A stretch of DNA of 12,276 bases. It comes from Cyanobium sp. M55B138 (GTDB taxonomy: Bacteria > Cyanobacteriota > Cyanobacteriia > PCC-6307 > Cyanobiaceae). Positions within the stretch are counted from its first letter, which is position 1; each line of letters begins with the position of its first letter. Both the position numbers and the translations under genes were made by a program. The stretch is taken from positions 1 to 12,276 of the forward strand of contig JAGYNF010000022.1 of the NCBI GenBank assembly GCA_018400215.1, in the 5' to 3' direction. Under the pieces are notes generated by a model. That model saw only the letters and a program-made list of their open reading frames with translations, ran no database searches and had not been told where the DNA came from. This document shows, piece after piece, positions 1-9,037 of the stretch.

Positions 1-2987
1 AGGCATCCACATCCATTCTTTTGGTCTATAACTTCAGCAGTGAGGATGCTTCTAATCCTTACAGTGTAGAGATGATCAGTGGCCTGCTGGACCGGAATCT
101 CACCGATGCGATTCGGCGTGTGACCGGGGTGGGAAGCCTGGCCTACTTTGGAAACCGGGAGCTGGCCTTTCGGCTGTGGATGGATCCCAATCGCCTCACG
201 GCCAATGGGCTGACAGCCGACGATGTGGTGGCCGCCGTGCGAAGCCAGAGCCGCCTGGTTCCGGCGGGGCAGATTGGCGGCGCGCCGGCCCCGGAGAATC
301 AGCAATACACCCTTTCGGTGCAGTTGCAAGGGCGTCTCACCAGCATTGGTGAGTTTGAATCCATGATCCTGCGCAGCAGCGCCGATGGTGGTTTGTTGCG
401 CCTGCGGGATGTGGGCCGCGTCACGTTGGGCGGGGAGTCGTTTGATGTGGAAGCCACCGACCTTCGCAATGTGCCCTCCGTGGGTATGGCGATTTACCAG
501 CTCAGTGGGAGTAACGCACTCCAGGTGTCAAGGGGTGTGGAGGAGGTGTTGGCTGGCTTCGAGCAGACGATGCCCGTCGGCTTGAAGATGGAGAAAATCT
601 ATGACAACACGGATTTCATCAATGCTTCTATTCGTGGTGTGTCCAATGCCCTCCGGGATGCGGTGGTGTTGGTGGTGCTGGTGCTCTTTATTTTCCTGCA
701 GGATTGGAAGGCAACGCTTGTTCCCGCCATTGCGATCCCCGTGGCGCTGGTGGGAACCTTTGCCTTCGTGAATGCCTTTGGCTTTTCCCTCAACCAGCTC
801 ACGCTGTTCGGGTTGGTGCTGGCGACGGGGCTCGTTGTGGATGACGCGATCACGGTGGTTGAGGACACAACAGCGAAAAAGGCATCCGGTCTGTCGGCAT
901 TGGCAGCGGCTCGCGCCACCATGGATGGCTTGTTCGGAGCTGTGATTGCCACCTCGCTTGTGTTGTTTGCGGTGTTCATACCCGTGCTCTTCTTCCCTGG
1001 AGCCACCGGAACGATTTACCAGCAATTTGCGGCCACCATTATTTTTGCTGTCGCGATCTCCACCTTTAATGCCCTCACCTTCTCGCCCATGCTCTCGGCC
1101 CTGTTGTTGGCCCGGGATGATCCGCCTCCCTCACGCCGCACCTACGCGATTGCCGGTGGCTTCATCGGTTTGATTTATGGGTTGTTGGTGGTGGGTTCCG
1201 GTGCGGTGCAGGTGCTGTTCGCCCTTGTGGTGGGCGTGGTGGTGGGCTTTGGTCTTGCCTTGCTCACGGGCCGGCCCCTGCGGTTGCCCTTTGCCATTGG
1301 GGGTGCGGTGACGGGCCTGGTGTTGGTCGAGGCTGGAATCCCTTGGCCTGTTCTGTTGTTTGCCCTGCTGGGGGCGGCGCTTGGTTGGTTCACGCCCCTG
1401 TTGTTCGCCTGGTTTAACCAGGCCTACGGCCAACTGCAGGTTCGGTATCAGGCGTTGTTGTCCGCCTCCCTCCGGTACCGGCGCTGGGTGATGGTCGGTC
1501 TGGCGGCCGGGGTGGTGTTGACCGGCGTGGCCTTCACGGCCATGCCCACGGGCTTTGTGCCTACGGAAGATCAGGGCTATGCGATTGGGCTGGTGCAGTT
1601 GCCGGATGGTCTGCCGTTGGCCAAGACCCGCTCTGTGAACGGGCGCGTTGCTGAGATCCTGCGCAGTGAGCCCGATGTGGTGTCTGCCGCGCTGTTCAGC
1701 GGGGCCGGCCTCGATGGCAGCAGCCCCAACCGGGGCCTGTTCTTTTTCGGCACCAGGCCCTGGGAGGAGCGGCCGGGCCGCGACCAGGGCCTGGGGGCGA
1801 TTGTGGGCCGGCTGAATGGCAAGCTCGCCGCGATCGAAGAGGCCCGGATTGTGGTGTTGGAGCCGCCGGCGATTCCCGGCTATGGCACGGGGGGTGGCTT
1901 TGAGATGCAGCTCCTCGACCAGAGCAGTGGAGCCCTGGGCCTGTCCGACTTCTCGGCCGTGGCCACCCAACTGGTGGGTAGCGCCAATGCCACGGGCCGT
2001 TTCCAGCGCGTGTTCACCCAGTTTTCCCCCGAGGCTCCCCAGCTGAAGGTGAGTGTCGACCGTGACCGACTCGCGGCCCTCGACATCGACTATGCGGCCG
2101 CGATGCGGGTGATCAGTCTCAATGTGGGAGGCCTGTTTGTGAACGACACCTTTGATGAGGGTCGGGTGCGTCGGGTGTTTGTGCAGGCCGAGCCCGCCGA
2201 TCGGACCAGCCCAGGCCAACTGGGGGCTCTCTCGGTGAATGATCGCTCTGGAAATCCCGTGCCGTTGGCTGAAGTCATCCAGGTGGAGCAGATCTCCGGC
2301 CCATCCCTGATCCCCCGGTTCAATCTCTATCGCAGCATCAAAGTTGAGGGTGTGGCCGCCCCTGGGGTGAGTTCGGGCGAGGCCATTAACACCATCCAGC
2401 AGTTGTTCCGACAGGTGGCGCAACCGGCCATCGGTTACGACTGGACAGGTATCTCGCGGGAGGAGATCAAGGCCGGTGCCCTGGCCGTGGTGGTGTTTGC
2501 CCTTGGCATTCTTGTGGTGTATTTGGTTTTGGCAGCTCAGTATGAAAGCTATACCGACCCCCTGATTATTTTGATGACGGTGCCCACCGCCATGTTGGGG
2601 GCATTGGTATTTCTGGGCCTGCGCCAGGAGGTGCTCAACATCTATGCCCAGGTTGGCCTGGTGATGTTGATTGGCCTGGCGGCCAAAAATGGCATCCTGA
2701 TTGTTGACTTGGCGAATCAGCGCATGGACGAGGGCCGCTCTCCCGTTGAGGCCGCACGGGAGGCGGCTTTGTCCCGCTTCAGGCCCATTCTGATGACGGC
2801 CATCTCATCGCTGTTTGGCTTCCTGCCCCTGGTGCTGGCCAGCGGTGCCGGTGCCCGCAGCCAGGCCTCCCTCGGCACGGTGGTGTTCGGGGGGTTGCTG
2901 GTGGCCACCCTGCTGTCCCTGCTGGTGGTGCCCGCCTTCTATGTGGTGCTCAAGCAGCTCACCGCCCCGCCCGTTCCGGTTCCTTGA
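1..2987 (+). CDS. RND-family efflux pump inner-membrane subunit (AcrB/HAE1 type), 5' end missing
   Basis: This is the proton-driven inner-membrane component of a tripartite pump that exports hydrophobic compounds or drugs. The reading frame is open to the left edge: six codons before the TTG at 21 match the AcrB pattern that precedes 'LLVYNFSSED', so about 130 N-terminal residues are missing and TTG 21 is not the start. Counting from TTG 21, the porter region comes first. TM4 holds the paired Asp of the proton relay (D274/D275 in GLVVDDAITVVED), and TM10 holds the relay Lys (K889 in GLAAKNGILIVD). The C-terminal RFRPILMT and LASGAGARSQ motifs are also typical. Residues ~368-462 form an extra hydrophobic block between TM6 and TM7 that E. 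coli AcrB lacks. No adaptor or outer-membrane gene is visible in the window. The family call is firm; the substrate is unknown. Confidence 0.95.
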   Translation, partial: ASTSILLVYNFSSEDASNPYSVEMISGLLDRNLTDAIRRVTGVGSLAYFGNRELAFRLWMDPNRLTANGLTADDVVAAVRSQSRLVPAGQIGGAPAPENQQYTLSVQLQGRLTSIGEFESMILRSSADGGLLRLRDVGRVTLGGESFDVEATDLRNVPSVGMAIYQLSGSNALQVSRGVEEVLAGFEQTMPVGLKMEKIYDNTDFINASIRGVSNALRDAVVLVVLVLFIFLQDWKATLVPAIAIPVALVGTFAFVNAFGFSLNQLTLFGLVLATGLVVDDAITVVEDTTAKKASGLSALAAARATMDGLFGAVIATSLVLFAVFIPVLFFPGATGTIYQQFAATIIFAVAISTFNALTFSPMLSALLLARDDPPPSRRTYAIAGGFIGLIYGLLVVGSGAVQVLFALVVGVVVGFGLALLTGRPLRLPFAIGGAVTGLVLVEAGIPWPVLLFALLGAALGWFTPLLFAWFNQAYGQLQVRYQALLSASLRYRRWVMVGLAAGVVLTGVAFTAMPTGFVPTEDQGYAIGLVQLPDGLPLAKTRSVNGRVAEILRSEPDVVSAALFSGAGLDGSSPNRGLFFFGTRPWEERPGRDQGLGAIVGRLNGKLAAIEEARIVVLEPPAIPGYGTGGGFEMQLLDQSSGALGLSDFSAVATQLVGSANATGRFQRVFTQFSPEAPQLKVSVDRDRLAALDIDYAAAMRVISLNVGGLFVNDTFDEGRVRRVFVQAEPADRTSPGQLGALSVNDRSGNPVPLAEVIQVEQISGPSLIPRFNLYRSIKVEGVAAPGVSSGEAINTIQQLFRQVAQPAIGYDWTGISREEIKAGALAVVVFALGILVVYLVLAAQYESYTDPLIILMTVPTAMLGALVFLGLRQEVLNIYAQVGLVMLIGLAAKNGILIVDLANQRMDEGRSPVEAAREAALSRFRPILMTAISSLFGFLPLVLASGAGARSQASLGTVVFGGLLVATLLSLLVVPAFYVVLKQLTAPPVPVP

Positions 2988-2988
2988 G

Positions 2989-3288
2989 ATGGGCTCCTCC
3001 CCCGAACGCTCCCCCACCGCTTCGCCCCGCTTTCGCGGCCGCCAGATTCTGGCCGTGGGGTTGGTGGGGGCTGGGCTGGGGTTGGGCCTGGCCCTGGTGC
3101 TGCGGCGCATCGCTGCCCGCACCCCAGCCCAGATCTCGGCCACGGCCCAGTTCTGGCTGCTGGTGTTGCTGGCCGGATTTGGGCTGGTTGCAGGCATGGC
3201 GATTGAGGCGGTGCGCCAGCTGCAGGTGGCCAGTCCGGAGCCGGAGTACCACCCCCGGGATGCCCAGCGCCGCCAGCGGCGGCGCTGA
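2989..3288 (+). CDS. Small two-helix membrane protein coupled to the RND pump
   Basis: This 99-residue protein is not recognised as a named family. The ATG lies one base after the pump stop (TGA-G-ATG), so translation is probably coupled and the two proteins are made together. A Ser/Pro/Arg-rich N-terminus (1-19) is followed by a hydrophobic helix (~20-38), a short polar loop (39-54), a second helix (~55-75) and a charged tail ending in QRRQRRR. By the positive-inside rule both ends probably lie in the cytoplasm. No catalytic motif is visible. Its position suggests a pump accessory or modulator, but that is inference. A hairpin covers the last codons. The reading is supported by the immediate coupling and the clean two-helix layout; function is open. 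Confidence 0.7.
   Translation: MGSSPERSPTASPRFRGRQILAVGLVGAGLGLGLALVLRRIAARTPAQISATAQFWLLVLLAGFGLVAGMAIEAVRQLQVASPEPEYHPRDAQRRQRRR
3265..3287. terminator. Perfect hairpin between convergent genes (possible transcription barrier)
   Basis: CAGCGCCGCC and GGCGGCGCTG form a 10-bp perfect stem around a 3-base loop. It overlaps the final codons and stop of the small membrane protein and lies 28 bases beyond the pgm stop. No T-tract follows on either strand, so it is not a classical intrinsic terminator. It may still slow or end transcription from both sides; that role is inferred. Confidence 0.4.
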
Positions 3289-3314
3289 TGGATGGCGCCT
3301 GATGGGTTGCGTGC

Positions 3315-5030
<1,716 letters not shown>

Positions 5031-5070
5031 CTAACCTGCCTTTAACCCTGACACCATCTCCAGGTTCCTG

Positions 5071-5478
5071 GTGGCATTTCCGTTCCGTGCCAATCCCCCT
5101 GCCCGACTGGCACGGGTGGGGCGGCTGTGCCTGCTGTTTGGTTGGTCGGTTGGGGCTGGTTTGGCTTGTGCTCCCGCCCTTGCGGCCGTGCAGGGCAGCG
5201 CAAGGGCCCTGCCCTATGCCGAGGCGATGGCACGCAGCCGGGCCGCTGCCGAGGCTGTTCTGGGCCGGGCGGGGGCCGAGAGCTGCCTCCGCGGCAAGCT
5301 CACCAATGCCCTGTTGGGGATGTCGGCCAGCTGCCAGGCAGAGGCGGCTGACACTCCCCTCTGCCAGCTGGCGGAGCGGGCGGTGGTGCAGCTGAGCTGG
5401 TCGCTGCCCTTCATGGATTCCACCTCCCGAGAGCTGCTGCAGTTGGTCGATTCAGGCCAGCGCAGCCCCCAGCCCTGA
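5071..5478 (+). CDS. Exported protein of unknown function with three mature cysteines
   Basis: This 135-residue protein has a clear signal peptide: Arg residues at 6, 12, 15 and 18, a hydrophobic stretch (~19-34), then APALA with probable cleavage after A38. It is probably periplasmic or thylakoid-lumenal. The mature part is mostly helical and carries C72, C88 and C98. The start is uncertain: GTG 5071 is used here, and GTG 5116 would still leave a shorter signal peptide. Neither has a strong Shine-Dalgarno sequence. The C-terminal segment from Q99 resembles, without gaps, the segment from Q107 of the convergent neighbour (shared Q, E, AVV, S, D, R). I do not recognise the family and see no enzyme motif. 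Confidence 0.7.
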   Translation: MAFPFRANPPARLARVGRLCLLFGWSVGAGLACAPALAAVQGSARALPYAEAMARSRAAAEAVLGRAGAESCLRGKLTNALLGMSASCQAEAADTPLCQLAERAVVQLSWSLPFMDSTSRELLQLVDSGQRSPQP

Positions 5479-5498
5479 GCCTCAGCGGCCAGGGGCTG
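5463..5498. terminator. Inverted repeat spanning both stop codons of a convergent gene pair
   Basis: CAGCCCC (5463-5469) pairs with GGGGCTG (5492-5498), and an inner CTGA/TCAG pair sits at the centre. Both stop codons (5476-5478 plus strand, 5482-5484 minus strand) lie within this inner part. There is no T-tract. It may act as a two-way transcription stop; the loop is long, so this is a weak call. Confidence 0.25.
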
Positions 5499-5937
5499 CC
5501 CCCGGTGTGCCCAGGCCCCGGTCCTGGCAAAAGCGCAGCATGTCCACGGCGGTGCGGTCGAGCCGGTCGCGCCGGCCGAAACTGTTCGCACTGGCCACCA
5601 CCGCCTGCTCCTGGATCTGCCAGAGGCTGTCCTTGCAGCTGCCCGGCAGGCGGGGGTGATCCAACAGGGCATCGGCCTGGCGGCGGGCGTCTTCGCAGGG
5701 GGCGGCTTGGTTGTCGCGACCGCAGGTGAACACCAGCAGCTGCAGGTTGCGCAGGGCTTCGCGGCTGGGATACGGGGGATCCTGCAGGCGGCTGTGGGCG
5801 GGGAGGGCCAGGGCCAGTACTCCGCCCAACAGACCACCCCAGAGCACCAGAGCGGATCGCGGCCGGCGGTGCTGGCGGGGATCGGCCAAACGACAGACCA
5901 TGGGCGGGGTGCGATCCACGGGACTCTCATCCATCAT
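5482..5937 (-). CDS. Membrane-anchored or exported Cys-containing protein of unknown function
   Basis: This 151-residue protein has a Pro/Arg-rich N-terminus, one hydrophobic segment (~29-46, ending LALALPAHS) that could be a signal anchor or cleavable signal, then a helical domain with C72, C81, C101 and C137. An even number of cysteines facing an oxidising compartment suggests two disulfides (inference). Two ATGs occur in tandem (5937 and 5934). They lie inside the end of the FAD monooxygenase gene, whose TGA is at 5927-5929, giving an ~11-base overlap and likely translational coupling. The open frame extends further upstream to 5976, but that would push it deeper into the monooxygenase gene. 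Residues 107-128 resemble the convergent neighbour. The family is not recognised. Confidence 0.75.
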   Translation of the reverse strand: MMDESPVDRTPPMVCRLADPRQHRRPRSALVLWGGLLGGVLALALPAHSRLQDPPYPSREALRNLQLLVFTCGRDNQAAPCEDARRQADALLDHPRLPGSCKDSLWQIQEQAVVASANSFGRRDRLDRTAVDMLRFCQDRGLGTPGAAPGR

Positions 5938-7141
5938 TGCCGGCTCTGCCCGCCTCCGGGGTGAGGTTGGTGACACCCTGTCTCAACTGCCGCTGGTCAT
6001 GGCGCCAGCGGCGCGCCACCAACCCCCCGATCCAGGGGGCCCCGCGGCCCAGCAGCAGGCGCAGCCTGGGTTGCTCCAGCAGCAGTTGACCCCGTCGGGT
6101 CTCCTGGGCCTGCTGGTTCTGGAGGCTGGTCACCTCCCCGCGTCGTCGCGCTTCGATGCGCGCCAGGGCGGGCTCCAGGGGCGGCTGGGCCTGGTGGGGG
6201 GCCGCCTGCAACAACGGGATCAGCTCCTGGGCCGCCGTCCAGGCATCGCGTAGGGCCAGATTGATGCCCTGGGCCCGCACGGGGCTCATCGGATGGGCGG
6301 CGTCGCCCAGCAGCAGCAGCCCCGGCCGCCACCAGCTCTCCACATGGCCCACCTCCACCCGCAGGGGCGTGGGCTGGCCCAGGCCAGAGCCCTGCTGGCG
6401 CCACCAGGGCGCCAGATCCGCCGGGCTCTGGGCGACCAGCCGCTCCAGCCAGTCCTGGGGGGTGCCGTCGCCGCCCCTGGTTGGCCGCACCCAGCCGATC
6501 TGCAGGCTCCCCTCCGCCGCCTCAAAAACACTGCAGAGGCCCTCCGGGCCCACCATCGTGGTGAACAGGCCCCCCAGGGGGGAGGGCTCCGGGCTCTGCA
6601 GCTGGAACCAGAGCAGATCGAAGGGATTGCCCTGCTGCTTGAGCTGGAGTTGGGCCTGTTGACGCAGGAGCGAGCTGCGTCCATCCGCGGCCACCACCAG
6701 GGCTGACTCCAGCAGCGAGCCATCGGCCAGGCGTACGCCCGCCACCCGCTCCCCCCGCCATTCCAGTCCCTGGACCCGCCGCCCCAGGAGCACCGTGGCC
6801 CATGGAAGGGCCTCCAATTGGTCCACCAGGTGGCGCAGGAAGGCGGGCTGGCTGATCAGGGTGCAGCCCTGCGACGACGGGGATTCCAGCGGTTCATCCA
6901 GGCGGAACAGCTCCAGGCGATCCACCACGAAGCGCCAGCCCACCAGGGGTTTCTGCGGGATCGTCGCCGGCAGCGGCCACAACCCCATCGCCGCCAGGGC
7001 GGCCAGTCCGTGGGGCATCAACGCCTCCCCGCGAAAGCGGCGGGATGGCTCGCGGCTGGCCTCAACGAGCACCACCGGCAGCCCCTGGCGGGCGAGCAGC
7101 AGGGCCAGGCTGGCCCCGGTGGGCCCGGCCCCCACGATCAC
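5927..7141 (-). CDS. FAD-dependent monooxygenase/oxidoreductase (UbiH/PHBH superfamily)
   Basis: This is a flavoprotein of the group A aromatic hydroxylase superfamily, which uses NAD(P)H and O2 to hydroxylate or oxidise a small substrate. The protein begins at the Rossmann fingerprint VGAGPTGASLALLLARQG (GxGxxG at 4-9) and ends that motif with E27. ADGRSS (152-157) is the DG motif, and GDAAHPMSPVRAQGINLALRDA (from 279) binds the FAD ribityl and pyrophosphate. RAQG replaces the common GQG or GVG. GTG 7141 leaves only two residues before the fingerprint. The frame continues upstream without ATG or GTG (LTPPLPT precedes it), so a non-standard CTG start near 7150-7162 is possible. It follows the ~80-residue gene by about 17 bases and overlaps the next gene. 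Substrate is not predictable from the sequence. Confidence 0.9.
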   Translation of the reverse strand: MIVGAGPTGASLALLLARQGLPVVLVEASREPSRRFRGEALMPHGLAALAAMGLWPLPATIPQKPLVGWRFVVDRLELFRLDEPLESPSSQGCTLISQPAFLRHLVDQLEALPWATVLLGRRVQGLEWRGERVAGVRLADGSLLESALVVAADGRSSLLRQQAQLQLKQQGNPFDLLWFQLQSPEPSPLGGLFTTMVGPEGLCSVFEAAEGSLQIGWVRPTRGGDGTPQDWLERLVAQSPADLAPWWRQQGSGLGQPTPLRVEVGHVESWWRPGLLLLGDAAHPMSPVRAQGINLALRDAWTAAQELIPLLQAAPHQAQPPLEPALARIEARRRGEVTSLQNQQAQETRRGQLLLEQPRLRLLLGRGAPWIGGLVARRWRHDQRQLRQGVTNLTPEAGRAGNDG

Positions 7142-7158
7142 CGTGGGCAGCGGCGGCG

Positions 7159-7401
7159 TCAGAGGAAGGCGCCGTAGCTGGGATTGGCCTGGCCTGTCGG
7201 ATTCTGCTGGCCCATCAGCTCCCCTTTTTTGGCCAGCAGATAGTCCACCAACTCCTGCTGCACCGCCAGCAGCTCCTTGGTGCAGCCCCGGAACGCGGCC
7301 CGGTGGCGAATTTCATCGTGCCGGGTGTGCAGGTCGCGCAGCATCAGCTGGATCGCATCCAATGTGGCCAATTGCTGCTGGGAGCTGGTGCTGGCGGGCA
7401 T
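7159..7401 (-). CDS. Small soluble protein of unknown function (~80 residues)
   Basis: This is a short, probably helical protein rich in Gln, Leu and charged residues through its first two thirds (DAIQLMLRDLHTRHDEIRH..., then KELLAVQQELVDYLLAKKGE). The tail NPTGQANPSYGAFL is probably disordered. It has one cysteine and no signal peptide or membrane segment. ATG 7401 is chosen; a GTG two codons upstream (7407) is the alternative. It sits between the phospholipase D-like gene (about 39 bases before) and the FAD monooxygenase (17 bases after) on the same strand, so it is likely co-transcribed. I do not recognise a family. The gene is supported by tight spacing and its coiled amphipathic pattern. 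Confidence 0.65.
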   Translation of the reverse strand: MPASTSSQQQLATLDAIQLMLRDLHTRHDEIRHRAAFRGCTKELLAVQQELVDYLLAKKGELMGQQNPTGQANPSYGAFL

Positions 7402-7440
7402 GGTCACGAACGCGATCGTTGTCTTGTGGGCATTCTGGCT

Positions 7441-8808
7441 TCAGGTGGGCATGGGGCGACCAGCGCCGCACTGGCTGTGCATGCGTTCCCGCTTGCGTTC
7501 CAGTCGCTCGGTGACCCCCAGCTCGGCGCCCTTCCAGAGCCGGTCGATCTCCGCCCGAAAGTGGGCGGCCAGCAGCGGTGAGTCGATCACCAGCACGGTT
7601 TCGTCATTGCGATGGGCCGCCGCCGGACTCCAGTTGAACGAGCCCGTGACGACGCGATGGTCATCCAGAACGGCCAGCTTGTGGTGCAGCTTGTCGCCGC
7701 CGGCCAGGCGCGGGGTGCCCACGCCATCGATGGGGTCCTGGCGGGGCTGATTTTCGGCCTGGACGCGGCAGCGGTGGTCCGGCAGTTCCAGGCCCAGCAG
7801 GTCGAGCACCTCACTGAAGTAGCGGTTGGCAAAGCCGGGATCAACCAGCAGACGAACGGCCACGCCCCGATCGTGCAGCTCCCCCACCCGGTTGCCGAGC
7901 TGCTGGGAGGAAAAGACGAACAGGGCCAGATCGGCCCGCCGTTGGGCACCGTTCAGCAGGGAATCGAGCAGATGGAGGCCGTGGTGCTCCTCCCTGGCGC
8001 GATGGGGGGCAAACAGCACGCCCACCGGCACATCGCCGACCCGCACCCAGCGGAGCGGCCGGCTCTCTTTGCCGAGTCCGAACCGGCTGTCTGCTCTGCC
8101 GCCGGGACCATCCCCCCACATCATCAGGAACTCCTCCCGGAACAGCTCGGCCAGCTCGGGGCTGGTGAGCCGCAGCATGTGGTTCACATTGCCGCGGCTG
8201 CGGCGATCATCCGGATCGCCATGCATGCCGGAGGCGGTGAAATTGGCGGAGCCGGTGATCACCTCCCGGTTGTCGATCACAACAAACTTGTGGTGCATCA
8301 GGCCGCTGCCGGCACTGCCATCGGCGGTGTCATCGATCACGGGAATCCCCCCCTGGCGCAGCATCACCAGGGCATCGCCACCTCCCAGGACCTCCAGTTG
8401 GGCACGCTTGTGGCGCTGGCGAGGGGTCAGTTCAGCGGGATGCTGCTCGCTCCAGGGACTGCTGTAACTGTTCTCCAGAACAACGCGCACCCGAATCCCC
8501 TGACGGTGCTTGGCCACCAGCGCCTCGGCAATGCGCGGCAACGACAACTCCTGTACCGCCACGAGGATCTCCTCCTCAGCCGCCTCAATGCCCGCCAACA
8601 GAAAGGCCTCCAGATCATCGCCCTGGCGCCACTGGTGATCGATCGGGCTGCGGTAGCGGCTGTTGGCGTTGTGGTTGAAGGCCACCGTGATGCCGGCAGG
8701 CAGCGGCAGGGGCTCGGCGGGGCTGCCCAACAGCTCGGCCTGGGCCGTGCAACTGGCCAGCAGCAGTGCCGTGAGGCTCAGCCAGCCCAGGGGGGATCGT
8801 CGGGACAT
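7441..8808 (-). CDS. Phospholipase D-superfamily lipoprotein with two HKD motifs
   Basis: PLD-superfamily enzymes cut or transfer phosphodiester bonds in phospholipids or nucleic acids through a covalent His intermediate, with the two HKD motifs together forming one active site. Both motifs are intact: HHKFVVID (H172, K174, D179; followed by GSANF) and HHKLAVLD (H375, K377, D382; followed by GSFNW). The N-terminus is a lipoprotein signal with lipobox LLASC (C20), so the protein is likely tethered to a membrane and faces the periplasm. Its 455 residues fit two PLD repeats. ATG 8808 follows the 60-residue gene by 33 bases, with GAGCTCC just upstream. The C-terminus is basic (ERLERKRER). Lipid versus nucleic-acid substrate cannot be decided from the motifs. 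Confidence 0.92.
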   Translation of the reverse strand: MSRRSPLGWLSLTALLLASCTAQAELLGSPAEPLPLPAGITVAFNHNANSRYRSPIDHQWRQGDDLEAFLLAGIEAAEEEILVAVQELSLPRIAEALVAKHRQGIRVRVVLENSYSSPWSEQHPAELTPRQRHKRAQLEVLGGGDALVMLRQGGIPVIDDTADGSAGSGLMHHKFVVIDNREVITGSANFTASGMHGDPDDRRSRGNVNHMLRLTSPELAELFREEFLMMWGDGPGGRADSRFGLGKESRPLRWVRVGDVPVGVLFAPHRAREEHHGLHLLDSLLNGAQRRADLALFVFSSQQLGNRVGELHDRGVAVRLLVDPGFANRYFSEVLDLLGLELPDHRCRVQAENQPRQDPIDGVGTPRLAGGDKLHHKLAVLDDHRVVTGSFNWSPAAAHRNDETVLVIDSPLLAAHFRAEIDRLWKGAELGVTERLERKRERMHSQCGAGRPMPT

Positions 8809-8841
8809 GGAGCTCTGGCCGTCACTGTCCCCAGGGTTGCC

Positions 8842-9024
8842 TCAATGCTCGCCGGGCATCTCCGCGCTGCGCAACATCACCACGAACCAGAGGGTGCCGA
8901 GCAGCACGGCGGTGAGCAGGGCAGCAGGCAAACCCACCCAGCGCAGCACCAGGGGAACGGCCACGGGGAAGGCGATGGCCCCGGCCAGGGGGGTGAGGGC
9001 GACGACGGCCCGTTTCAGCTCCAT
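8842..9024 (-). CDS. Small two-helix membrane protein
   Basis: This 60-residue protein consists almost entirely of two hydrophobic segments (~7-29 and ~32-50), with a basic start (MELKR) and a short acidic tail (SAEMPGEH). The ATG has a good Shine-Dalgarno GAGG at 9031-9034, six bases away. It begins 13 bases after the DUF4912 stop and ends 33 bases before the phospholipase D-like gene, so it belongs to the same transcript. No family is recognised. It may be an envelope accessory protein; that is only inference from position. Confidence 0.72.
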   Translation of the reverse strand: MELKRAVVALTPLAGAIAFPVAVPLVLRWVGLPAALLTAVLLGTLWFVVMLRSAEMPGEH

Positions 9025-9037
9025 GCCAGGCCTCGAT

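Noticed and set aside
1131..2423. 430-codon open frame on the minus strand opposite the pump gene
   Set aside because: It is antisense to a gene with intact RND motifs, has His/Gly/Arg-rich composition without domains, and is explained by GC-rich third positions.
5214..5930. 238-codon minus-strand frame overlapping both convergent genes
   Set aside because: It would overlap the exported protein gene and the 151-residue gene; it is Pro/Arg/Trp-rich with no domain, whereas the alternatives have signal peptides or anchors and fit the gene spacing.
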